A model generated the notes under the pieces. That model ran no database searches and had not been told where the DNA came from. It worked only from the letters and a program-made list of their open reading frames with translations. A stretch of DNA of 64,000 nt, taken from positions 1 through 64,000 of the forward strand of contig CAXXHY010000054.1 of NCBI GenBank assembly GCA_963667575.2, given 5' to 3'. The DNA comes from G963665495 sp963667575. Lineage in GTDB: Bacteria; Desulfobacterota; Desulfovibrionia; Desulfovibrionales; Desulfovibrionaceae. The position numbers and the translations under genes are program-made. Shown here piece after piece: positions 15,853 to 23,555 of this stretch (position 1 is its first letter; each line of letters opens with the position of its first letter).

Positions 15853-16809
15853 TTAGAGGCCGATTCCTTTGACGGTATTGCGCAGCGTGTCCGCGGATTT
15901 CAGCAGAGCCTCTTCTTCCGAGGGACTTAACGGCGAGTCCAGAATTGTGCTCACGCCGTTGGAGCCCACGAGACTGGGCAGCGACAGGCAAACGCCTTCC
16001 AGTCCGTACTGCCCCTGCATGAGGGTGGACACGGACATGTAGCTTCCCTGGTCCTTGAGAATGGCCTCGAGGATACGTGCGGCAGCCACACTGACCGCGT
16101 AGAAGGTCGCCTTTTTCCGTTTGATGATTTCGTAGGCCGCATTGCGGACTTCGTTGTCGATCTTGTCCTGATTGCATCTGGGCGAGCTGTTGGTGATGAA
16201 TTTGTCGCAATAGGTGGCAAAGGGAACTCCTGCCACGTTCAGGCGACTCCAGACCAGTACCTCGCTGTCGCCGTGTTCGCCGATGACATAGCCGTGCACA
16301 TTGCGGGCGTCCACCTTGCAATAGTCGGATACGAGGTAGCGGAAGCGCGCGGTATCCAGAACCGTTCCCGAGCCAATGACGCGCTCGGGCGGCAGTCCGG
16401 ATTCATCCAGCGCGACATGGGTCAGAATATCCACCGGGTTTGTCACCAGCAGCAGGATCGGGTTGGAATTGTATTCCATGATGCTGCGGACGATTTCCCG
16501 TGTGACCACGGCATTGCGTTCGCACAACTCCAGCCTGGATTCTCCCTCTTTTTGCGGCAGGCCCGCGGCAATAATCACCACCTGGGCGTCCGCGCACAAT
16601 TCATAGCCTCCGGCCTTGATGTCCATGGGCGGTACGAAGGGCAGGCAATGGTTCAATTCCATGGCCTCGCCTTCAGCACGCTCGAGGGGTTTGTTGATCA
16701 GGCACAGTTCCTGGGCCAGTCCCTTGATGGTCAGCGTATAGGCAATGGTGGCGCCCACCATTCCGGTTCCCACAATGGCCACCTTGTTTGTTTTGATGCG
16801 GGAGCTCAT
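15853..16809 (-). CDS. ldh: L-lactate dehydrogenase
   Basis: NAD-dependent pyruvate/lactate interconversion, cytoplasmic, 318 aa. Rossmann motif VGTGMVGATIAY; substrate loop LPQKEGESRLEL with Gln at the position that distinguishes LDH from malate dehydrogenase; VTNPVD; GSGTVLDTARFR with the catalytic Asp and Arg; proton-relay His in GEHGDSEV. AAGGAG lies 8 bp from ATG 16809 and only 2 bp from an earlier in-frame ATG (16815), so I chose 16809. Lactate is a main electron donor of Desulfovibrio, although membrane lactate dehydrogenases usually carry its oxidation. Confidence 0.93.
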   Translation of the reverse strand: MSSRIKTNKVAIVGTGMVGATIAYTLTIKGLAQELCLINKPLERAEGEAMELNHCLPFVPPMDIKAGGYELCADAQVVIIAAGLPQKEGESRLELCERNAVVTREIVRSIMEYNSNPILLLVTNPVDILTHVALDESGLPPERVIGSGTVLDTARFRYLVSDYCKVDARNVHGYVIGEHGDSEVLVWSRLNVAGVPFATYCDKFITNSSPRCNQDKIDNEVRNAAYEIIKRKKATFYAVSVAAARILEAILKDQGSYMSVSTLMQGQYGLEGVCLSLPSLVGSNGVSTILDSPLSPSEEEALLKSADTLRNTVKGIGL

Positions 16810-17198
16810 GCGCATTTCTCCTTTATAGTTTCATCCGAGTTTAAGAGGTTATTTCGGATGTTGAGCTACAAGTGTAAACGTTCGCTCCGTGAAATTAAAT
16901 ACTTTTCTGGTTTTCAATTGTTAAAAAGCAGCATCTTTTTAATACGCCGCAGGATACGTACGGTAGGGAAGCGGCAACCGAAAAAAGAAGAAATGAGCTG
17001 AAACAAGCAGCTGAATTGTCGAAAATAATCCGAAGGTCAGGCGTCGGCACCTCTTCTGGCTTTTCTTTTCCAGGTTGCAAAAAATAGACAGTGTGGTTAG
17101 GGGATGTGTATTAACTAACTAGAATCTATATGTATTGCTTGTTGTATGAATTGTCTGTGGAGACATAATTCATTTTATAACCATACGAGGGGGTCCGT
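16810..17198. other. Divergent intergenic region, ldh / C45 hydrolase
   Basis: 389 bp holding both promoters. I see no RNA gene, clear operator palindrome or coding frame. A ribosome site (GAGGGGGT) precedes the gene at 17199. Confidence 0.5.
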
Positions 17199-18575
17199 AT
17201 GAACGTACGTCACTGGAGATTGCCACTTGCGACTTTTGTCATGGCGGCCATACTGCTTGGGGCGGTCCAGCCTGTATCCTGCCTGGCCGCCATTGATACG
17301 GCGGTCACAATCCGCAACCGCGGCGCGTACCATTTTGTTACCATGGACCTGACCAAAAACGTCCCCCGCAAGGAGGTCGGCAAGCAATACGCCCGTGCCA
17401 TTCTGGAGGCCGTGCCCGGCTATGAAACACTGGCCGATTCGTATCTTGCGGAAATCATACAGGGTGCGGAACTCGACCTGGATACCTGCCTGAGCAGGAT
17501 GGAGCAGATCAAGGGCACGATCCCCGAAGAGTATGCCGACGAACTGAACGGAATGGCCCAAGTGTTCTCGTACGGCACGGACAAGCTGGGGGACGGCCAT
17601 CTTTCGCCCAACGAACTCTGGCTGCTCAATCTGGTTCCGGATGTGGTCAGACCCACGGCATGTTCGGCGGTTTCCGTGTTCGGCAGTGCTTCCGCCACCG
17701 GGACGAACATATTGGGAAGAAGCCTGGACTGGTTTTTGGGATCCAAGGGGCAGGCTGAAGACTTCCATATGGTGTCTGTGATCAAAAACAAGGACAGGTC
17801 CGTCTGCCTCATCGGCTTTCTCGGTATCAACTTCTGCGTTACCGGCTTTAATGACGATCATGTCTTTGCCGCCATTCTGGACTGCGAAATCGATGCGCCC
17901 TATACGGCTCAAGGCAAAAGATCCTATACGTTCGATCTGCGCCATGCTCTGGAAAACAAGCGTACGCTTAAGGAAGTTGCGGACTATATGCGGGACAAGC
18001 CCTATGCGTTCAACCATTTGATTTTTCTTGCGGACAGCAGTGAAAGTCAGGTGCTGGAAAACGAGATAAGCCAGTCCGAGCGCAAACTGCGTTCCTGGGA
18101 TTCCGCACTGCGGCCGCCCACAACCTGGGGCATCACCGATGCCGCGGCCACGGTCAACAGCTTTCTGCTGCCCGGCAACTTCGACAACCAGACCCCATGG
18201 CCGAGCAACACGGCTCGCTGGGCCAGCTTCAAGACGCAGGTATCCGCCAGGCTGCCCATACTTTCCTTTGAAGACATCAGGGAAGTCATCAGCTTTTACA
18301 CCGGTTCGATTCCCGGCAAAAGCGCTGCCGGGGACATCTACCACGACAACGGGGATTTTCAGACCGTTGAGTCCATTGTCTTCGAACCCGGTTCTTATCA
18401 TCTGGAGATCGCCTTTGCCCCAACAGGTCCGCTTCCACCGCATCCGGATTTCAAGACCATATTTGACGGCCTGAGTGATCCCTTTGCCACTGACAATGGA
18501 GCCGGAACATCTTCCGTGACCACAGGGACAGGGGCAGGGACAAAGACAGAGGTAACCTGGCGTATCGTTGACTGA
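17199..18575 (+). CDS. Secreted C45-type Ntn hydrolase (penicillin acyltransferase/ceramidase-like)
   Basis: 458 aa with signal peptide (LPLATFVMAAILLGAVQPVSCLA). Residue 155 is a Cys in RPTACSAVSVFG, followed by GTNILGRSLDW with Arg174 and Asp177. This Cys/Arg/Asp spacing matches the Ntn-hydrolase core of the peptidase C45/NAAA/choloylglycine group, where self-cleavage before the Cys (here Ala154-Cys155) exposes the nucleophile. It therefore probably hydrolyses an amide (N-acyl) bond outside the cytoplasm. The C-terminus has a low-complexity Thr/Gly run (TSSVTTGTGAGTKT). Monocistronic; the substrate cannot be told. Confidence 0.82.
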   Translation: MNVRHWRLPLATFVMAAILLGAVQPVSCLAAIDTAVTIRNRGAYHFVTMDLTKNVPRKEVGKQYARAILEAVPGYETLADSYLAEIIQGAELDLDTCLSRMEQIKGTIPEEYADELNGMAQVFSYGTDKLGDGHLSPNELWLLNLVPDVVRPTACSAVSVFGSASATGTNILGRSLDWFLGSKGQAEDFHMVSVIKNKDRSVCLIGFLGINFCVTGFNDDHVFAAILDCEIDAPYTAQGKRSYTFDLRHALENKRTLKEVADYMRDKPYAFNHLIFLADSSESQVLENEISQSERKLRSWDSALRPPTTWGITDAAATVNSFLLPGNFDNQTPWPSNTARWASFKTQVSARLPILSFEDIREVISFYTGSIPGKSAAGDIYHDNGDFQTVESIVFEPGSYHLEIAFAPTGPLPPHPDFKTIFDGLSDPFATDNGAGTSSVTTGTGAGTKTEVTWRIVD

Positions 18576-18700
18576 TAGTGACTGGGTGGGCTGTCTGATG
18601 AAACGACAACTGACAAAAGGATTTTGGAGCAGACAGGAAGATTCAGAGGAGAGTGATGCCGCGGAGGGCGGCCCTGGTGGCGGGAAAGAGTTTTTTATGC

Positions 18701-18745
18701 GGCGCTTCCGGCTGGAGAGCGTGTTGGGATACGACCGGAAGCGCC
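18701..18745. repeat. Inverted repeat GGCGCTTCCGG / CCGGAAGCGCC
   Basis: Perfect 11-bp arms separated by 23 bp, downstream of the C45 hydrolase gene. The same GGCGCTT core recurs in the hairpin at 18799-18824, so the 270-bp gap before nifB carries three copies of one word. Confidence 0.6.
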
Positions 18746-18798
18746 AACGGGGCATGTCTCGTCGCGTACGCGTACTGCGTTTCGTTCCGAGTTCCGGA

Positions 18799-18824
18799 CC
18801 CGGCGCTTCCAGGTAAGCGCCGGG
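18799..18824. repeat. GC-rich hairpin CCCGGCGCTT / AAGCGCCGGG at the end of the nif operon
   Basis: Perfect 10-bp arms with a 6-nt loop, 22 bp past the nifB stop on the minus strand. It lacks a T-run on either strand, so it is either a weak or factor-dependent terminator or a 3'-end stabiliser for the nif transcript. Confidence 0.55.
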
Positions 18825-18845
18825 CAGGAAGATTGTACGTATATT

Positions 18846-20114
18846 TTAGACGCAACCAGTTCCGGTGCCGCCTTTGCAACAGGCACTCAGGCCCTTTGCG
18901 CGGCCCTTGTAGGCGTCCATGTTGGCGCCGGAGTAGATCGCTTCCAGACTATGTTCGATGAATCCGCTGACCATATAGGGTATTACGCCCTTTTGCGTCA
19001 GGATATGGCTTGGGGACTCGCCGACAGCGGCACAGAGCACGGCGCGGCAGTCATTGAGCATATCGGCCAGCTCTTCCCAGCGTTTGGGGCCGCTTCCCAC
19101 AGGCGGAGTCTTGCGTTCGCTCACCTGCTTGAAGCCGGATTCGGTTTTTTCCCAGATCTGCAGGCGAGTTGCCTCGCCCAGATGCATGTTGACCAGCATT
19201 CCCTCGCGCGAGGCCACGGCCACGTACGGACGGGAAACGTCGATGGAAGGCTCCAGCTTGGAGCAGGTTTCCAGTTCGGGTGCCAGTTCGCGCGAGCGAT
19301 CCTTGCAGAGCAGTCCCACGGCATCGGCGCGGCAGCGCTGGCAGTGCGTCATCTGGGGAATCATTTCGCCCGAGACCTTGCGCAGGTCGTTGATCTGCGC
19401 ATGTCCCGGTTCGGGAACATCGGCCATGGCCGTGCCTTGTGTGGGCTTCAGGGCCATGAGGTTCTGAATGTCCACGCCCAGTTCGGAAATCGTCTTGGAC
19501 ACTTCGGCAATGTGGTGATCGTTGATGCCGGGCATGACAATGGTGTTGACCTTGACGATCATGCCGGTCTTTTTCAGGGCCTTGATGGCTGCCAGCTGCC
19601 GTTCCAGCAGCAGTTCCGCTGCCTGACGTCCGCGATACACGACTTTGCCGTCGCGTACCCACTGGTAGACTTTTGCCCCGATTTCAGGATCCACCGCATT
19701 GAGGGTGATGGTCACATGGCTGACGCCCAGTTCGGGAAGCTCATCCACGTAGGGCAGAATACCCAGGCCGTTGGTGGAGAGGCAGAAAATCATCTGCGGG
19801 TACTTCCGGTTGATCAGCCGTATGGTGGTCAGGGTCTCGTTGGGGTTTGCGAACGGATCACCGGGGCCGGCAATGCCGACAACCGTGATGCGGGGTTCGC
19901 GTTCGAGCACCTTGTCCATATATTCGAGCGCCTGTGCCGGAGCCAGCACGGAGCTGGTAACTCCGGGGCGCGATTCGTTCACGCAGTCGTACTTGCGGTT
20001 GCAGTATCCGCACTGAATGTTGCACTTCGGGGCTACGGGAAGATGTACGCGTCCGCAGCTGCCGGCGGCTTCCTTGTTGAAACAGGGGTGGCGTGTAATA
20101 TCTTTGATCTGCAT
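18846..20114 (-). CDS. nifB: FeMo-cofactor maturase NifB (radical SAM) with NifX-like C-terminal domain
   Basis: 422 aa. NifB fuses two [4Fe-4S] clusters and inserts carbide to make NifB-co. The radical-SAM motif is intact: Cys31, Cys35 and Cys38 in APKCNIQCGYCNRKYDC. SAM-binding GIAGPGDPFANP, further cysteines (THCQRCRADAVGLLC) and a C-terminal NifX/NafY-type domain (VAVASREGMLVNMHLGEA to the end) follow. The tail GLSACCKGGTGTGC holds extra cysteines. It is the last gene of the minus-strand nif operon. Confidence 0.96.
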   Translation of the reverse strand: MQIKDITRHPCFNKEAAGSCGRVHLPVAPKCNIQCGYCNRKYDCVNESRPGVTSSVLAPAQALEYMDKVLEREPRITVVGIAGPGDPFANPNETLTTIRLINRKYPQMIFCLSTNGLGILPYVDELPELGVSHVTITLNAVDPEIGAKVYQWVRDGKVVYRGRQAAELLLERQLAAIKALKKTGMIVKVNTIVMPGINDHHIAEVSKTISELGVDIQNLMALKPTQGTAMADVPEPGHAQINDLRKVSGEMIPQMTHCQRCRADAVGLLCKDRSRELAPELETCSKLEPSIDVSRPYVAVASREGMLVNMHLGEATRLQIWEKTESGFKQVSERKTPPVGSGPKRWEELADMLNDCRAVLCAAVGESPSHILTQKGVIPYMVSGFIEHSLEAIYSGANMDAYKGRAKGLSACCKGGTGTGCV

Positions 20115-20126
20115 GACAACAACTCC

Positions 20127-21482
20127 TTATAAATATCCGTAACCCACGGGATTATCGGCCTGTTTTTTGGTCAGAACGGCATTGACAATACGGTCGTATA
20201 AACTTTGCGTTCCGCGGTAGCCCAGGAGCTGTATCCGGGTGCCGCCGAAACGGTCATGGATGGGGAAGCCCACGCGGACAAGCGGAATGTTCCACTTCTT
20301 GGCGTAGCGGTAGCCCTTGCTGTGTCCGATGAGCATGTCGGGAGAAAGGGATCCGGCTTCTTCGGCCATGTCATGGAAGTCGGCCCCGGTCCGGATTACG
20401 GGCATTTCGCGTACCAGACCTTTGGTGACATCCTCGATGCATTTGGCAAAAGTGCTGCTTTTGCTGCCTGTTCCGGCCAGTACGGGCTGCACGCCGATTT
20501 CGGCGAGCATGGCGCAGAGGCCGATGACAAGGTCTTCTTCTCCGTAGACAACGGCCCGCTTGCCGCTGACGTATTTGTGCCCGTCCACCATGGCGTCTAC
20601 CAGGCGGCCGCGCTCCAGGGTCAGATGCTTGGGGATTTCCTTGCCCGAAAGTTCTTCCATGGTTTCAAGAAAAGTGTCTGTTTCGCGAATGCCGATGGGC
20701 ATGCCGATTTTGTGGTTGGGCACCTTGAACTTTGCTTCGAGCACATCGCCCGCGGTTTTCATGTGTTCCAGGGTCCGGCCGAATTCGATGCTGCCGCGGC
20801 TGCCGCCCATGGCCTTGATGGCCGCCACCGGAGTTCCGCCGGAGGGCAGGATCTCGTAGTCTTCCAGGGCCGGCGCATCCAGAGTCTCGGAAATATCCGG
20901 CAGGATGGTGGCGGGCTGGTCGAAATACATGCAGAGTTCCTTGAGGTGGCGGATGTCCGCAGGGGAAACAAAACCCGGCATGATGTTGATGGTGCCGTTG
21001 GCCGGAGATTCCTCCTTGACCAGCTGCTCGGCCACCGCGCGCATGGCGTGGTGCCAGCCTTCCATGTGCGTGCCCGAGTAACTGGGCGTGGACACCTGGA
21101 CCAGGTCGCAGAGATCGAGGTCGCCGAATTCGCGGCGAAATTCGTCCAGGATCATGCCCAGATCATCGCCGATGGTCTCGGTCAGGCAGGTGGACGCCAC
21201 ACCGATTACGGACGCGTGATACTTCTGCATCACGTTCAGCAGCCCCTTTTTCAGGTTGGGGCCGCCGCCGAAAACGGCCTGCTTTTCACCCAGCGCCGAA
21301 GAGGCGATGTCCATGGGTTCGCGGTAATGGCTGATTATATAGCGCCGCATGTAGGTGGCGCAGCCCTGCGAACCGTGCAGAAAAGGTACGCAGCCTTCTA
21401 TCCCTTTGAAGGCCAGTGCCGCGCCCAGAGGCGTGCACAGTTTGCAGGCGTTGGTTGTCGAAACGTATGGTGAATCTTTCAT
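20127..21482 (-). CDS. nifN: FeMo-cofactor scaffold subunit NifN
   Basis: 451 aa, NifK-like. With NifE it forms the scaffold where NifB-co matures to FeMo-co. Visible: CTPLGAALAFKGIEGCVPFLHGSQGCATYMRR, VASTCLTETIGDDL, VSTPSYSGTH and LIGHSKGYRYAKKWNIPLVRVGFPIHDR. These parallel the NifK segments encoded at 24795-26171. It sits between nifE (after a 228-bp structured gap) and nifB (12 bp away). Confidence 0.95.
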   Translation of the reverse strand: MKDSPYVSTTNACKLCTPLGAALAFKGIEGCVPFLHGSQGCATYMRRYIISHYREPMDIASSALGEKQAVFGGGPNLKKGLLNVMQKYHASVIGVASTCLTETIGDDLGMILDEFRREFGDLDLCDLVQVSTPSYSGTHMEGWHHAMRAVAEQLVKEESPANGTINIMPGFVSPADIRHLKELCMYFDQPATILPDISETLDAPALEDYEILPSGGTPVAAIKAMGGSRGSIEFGRTLEHMKTAGDVLEAKFKVPNHKIGMPIGIRETDTFLETMEELSGKEIPKHLTLERGRLVDAMVDGHKYVSGKRAVVYGEEDLVIGLCAMLAEIGVQPVLAGTGSKSSTFAKCIEDVTKGLVREMPVIRTGADFHDMAEEAGSLSPDMLIGHSKGYRYAKKWNIPLVRVGFPIHDRFGGTRIQLLGYRGTQSLYDRIVNAVLTKKQADNPVGYGYL

Positions 21483-21539
21483 GGGAGCTCTCCTTCCCGT
21501 GCATAGTAACTCTATTTTACCCGGAACCTGCCTCCGACG

Positions 21540-21690
21540 GCTTAAGAACCTTTTTGGAAAAAGGGTCTTAAGGGTCTCCCAAAACGTTTAACTGGGGTTT
21601 TGGGAGCATGTGTCGAAGACCTTTCGTATCCCTTTGTTCGCGGGTCCAGGGGGGCGTTCCCCCCTGGCGGGTTTTGGGGCTGCGCCCCAA
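21540..21690. repeat. Four consecutive hairpins between nifE and nifN
   Basis: In one 150-bp stretch: (1) CTTAAG-anchored stem with CCTTTTT/AAAAAGG, 21541-21571; (2) CTCCCAAAAC / GTTTTGGGAG, ~21576-21607; (3) CCAGGGGGG-CGTT-CCCCCCTGG, 21646-21667; (4) TTGGGGC-TGC-GCCCCAA, 21674-21690. The stems are perfect or nearly so. The assembly looks like a composite intergenic repeat element of the kind dispersed in some Desulfobacterota genomes, here inside the nif operon. Confidence 0.7.
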
Positions 21691-21710
21691 CTACATCTCA
21701 TCAATGTCTT

Positions 21711-23093
21711 TTATTCGTTCACGGCCTTTTTCTGCTGGCGTTTTTTGTTTTCGCGCCTGGGTGAGAAGTTCCAGACCGGGCTCATGACCGAGGTGTGGAT
21801 TTCTTTTGCGAAATTGTACATGCCAACAAAGCCTTCCAGAGCTTCTTTGCGCTCGTGGTTGTGATCGCAGAATCCGACGCCGAGCTTGTAGGCGATGGGG
21901 CGTTCCTTGACGCCGCCCACAAAGACGTCCACGTCAGTTTCCTTGATAAAGGCCGAAAGCTCGAGCGGGTTGGCGTCATCCACGAGGATGGTGCCCGGAT
22001 CCGAGATGGCGGCCAGTTCGGCGTAATCTTCCTCGGTACCCGTCTGCGAGCCCACCAGCAGCACTTTCATGCCCAGGTGGCGGAAAGCCTTGATCAGGGA
22101 AAAGGCCTTGAAGGAACCGCCCACGTAGATGGCGGCAGTCTTGCCTTCGAGGTCCTTGCGAAATTCCTTGAGCTTGGGCAGAAGCACTTCCAGCTCTTCC
22201 TTGACCAGCTTCTGCGTACGCTCGATGATGTCCGGATCGATGTCCTTGAAATGTTCGGCCACTGCGTAGAGCGACTCGGCCATGTCTTCGATGCCCAGGT
22301 AGGAAGCCCGGATAAAGGGCTTGCCGTATTCTTCCTTGATCATCTTGGCCAGGTCCAGAGTGGCGCCCGAGCACTGAACAACGTTGAGTGCCGCCCCGTG
22401 AGCCCGGCGGATGTCCGCCACGCGGCCGTCGCCGGTGATGTTGGTGACCACCTGCACGCCCATGCGTTCGAAGTATTCCCGGATGATCCAGATTTCGCCG
22501 GCCAGGTTGAAGTCGCCCAGAATATTGATGCTGACAGGGCTGATGTCCGAGACGTCGCCCGTACCCACCAGGCGGAACATGGCTTTGCAGGCGGCCAGGT
22601 AGCCTTCGCGCTTGCTGCCCTTGAAACCTTCGGACTGTACCGGCAGTACGGGAATGCCTTTTTCCTCGGTCATTTTCTTGCAGACCGCTTCCACGTCGTC
22701 GCCGATGATGCCTGCGATGCAGGTCACGTATACGAAGGCGGCGGAAGGATGGTGGCGGTCGATGAGTTCATCCAGGGCCTTGGAAAGTTTTTTCTCACCG
22801 CCGAAAATGACGTCGGTTTCCTGCAGGTCCGTGGAAAAGCTCAGCCGATGCAGTTCGGGGCCGGAGGAAAGGGCGCCGCGGATGTCCCAGGTGTAGACTG
22901 CGCAGCCGATGGGCCCGTGTACGAGGTGGAGTGCGTCGGCGATGGGGTAGAGCACGACGCGCGAACCACAGAATACGCAGGCGCGCTGGCTCACCGCGCC
23001 GGCCAGACTTGGGCGGTTGCAGGCCAGAGCGAATTCACCTTCGCCTACGCGATGGATTTGGTCCTTACGTTCGTTGAAGATAACAGTGGTCAT
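21711..23093 (-). CDS. nifE: FeMo-cofactor scaffold subunit NifE
   Basis: 460 aa, NifD-like partner of NifN. Seen: QRACVFCGSRVVLYPIADALHLVHGPIGCAVYTWDIRG (P-cluster-like cysteines), YVTCIAGIIGDDVEAVC, EGFKGSKREGYLAAC, SINILGDFNLAGEIW and FVGGVKERPIAYKLGVGFCDHNH. Unlike NifD, the scaffold is not expected to reduce N2. The lysine-rich tail (RRENKKRQQKK) is polar. A 129-bp gap with a long hairpin separates it from the ferredoxin gene. Confidence 0.94.
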   Translation of the reverse strand: MTTVIFNERKDQIHRVGEGEFALACNRPSLAGAVSQRACVFCGSRVVLYPIADALHLVHGPIGCAVYTWDIRGALSSGPELHRLSFSTDLQETDVIFGGEKKLSKALDELIDRHHPSAAFVYVTCIAGIIGDDVEAVCKKMTEEKGIPVLPVQSEGFKGSKREGYLAACKAMFRLVGTGDVSDISPVSINILGDFNLAGEIWIIREYFERMGVQVVTNITGDGRVADIRRAHGAALNVVQCSGATLDLAKMIKEEYGKPFIRASYLGIEDMAESLYAVAEHFKDIDPDIIERTQKLVKEELEVLLPKLKEFRKDLEGKTAAIYVGGSFKAFSLIKAFRHLGMKVLLVGSQTGTEEDYAELAAISDPGTILVDDANPLELSAFIKETDVDVFVGGVKERPIAYKLGVGFCDHNHERKEALEGFVGMYNFAKEIHTSVMSPVWNFSPRRENKKRQQKKAVNE

Positions 23094-23153
23094 GTCGTTG
23101 ATTCCTTTTTTTCCTATCCTAGGTTGCTCGTGCGCTCTGAGAAAATTTGGTCC

Positions 23154-23216
23154 ATGAGGGAACGGGGCGTTGGCCTGGAGGAGGTAGAACCGCGGCCCCG
23201 GTCCGTTTCCCTCATC
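23154..23216. promoter_or_regulatory. Long hairpin between the ferredoxin gene and nifE
   Basis: Arms ATGAGGGAACGGGG and CCCCGGTCCGTTTCCCTCAT pair over about 13-17 bp around a 28-nt loop. No T-run follows on the minus strand, so a role in mRNA processing or stability is more likely than termination. Confidence 0.5.
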
Positions 23217-23222
23217 TAAAGG

Positions 23223-23525
23223 TTAAGCCAGGAGGTACTCATCAGGCGGCGTATCCTCTTCGATGCCGTCCAGGATGGCATCTATGGCCTCTTCCGAATT
23301 TACACCTTTAAACCACCAGTTATTAGGGTAGACGACCATGATGGGGCCGTCCTCGCATTGCTTCAGGCAACCGGTCGCGGTGATCAGAACATCCAGTCCG
23401 CGATCCAGAACTTCTTCTTCGATGTACTGCAGAAAACCATCGGTCTGTTTGTGGCAGATGCCTTTGGGGTCGCCTCCGGAACGGAAGCTCTGACAAACAA
23501 GGATATGTATTTCCGGTCTCGCCAT
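23223..23525 (-). CDS. Thioredoxin-like [2Fe-2S] ferredoxin
   Basis: 100 aa. Four cysteines (Cys11, Cys24, Cys53, Cys57; C-x12-C and CLKQC) have the spacing of thioredoxin-fold [2Fe-2S] ferredoxins (Shethna I type), often encoded in nif clusters. Also typical are ILVCQSFRSGGDPKGIC and the GPIMVVYPNNWWFKGV segment. It may serve in electron supply or cofactor assembly; it is not the usual direct donor to NifH. It lies 30 bp after the NifB-like gene. Confidence 0.9.
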   Translation of the reverse strand: MARPEIHILVCQSFRSGGDPKGICHKQTDGFLQYIEEEVLDRGLDVLITATGCLKQCEDGPIMVVYPNNWWFKGVNSEEAIDAILDGIEEDTPPDEYLLA

Positions 23526-23555
23526 GAGACTGCTCCTTTAAAAAAATGTTGGTTG

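Noticed and set aside
17175..18755. 526-codon open frame on the minus strand
   Set aside because: Antisense to the C45 hydrolase, which has a ribosome site, signal peptide and active-site motif.
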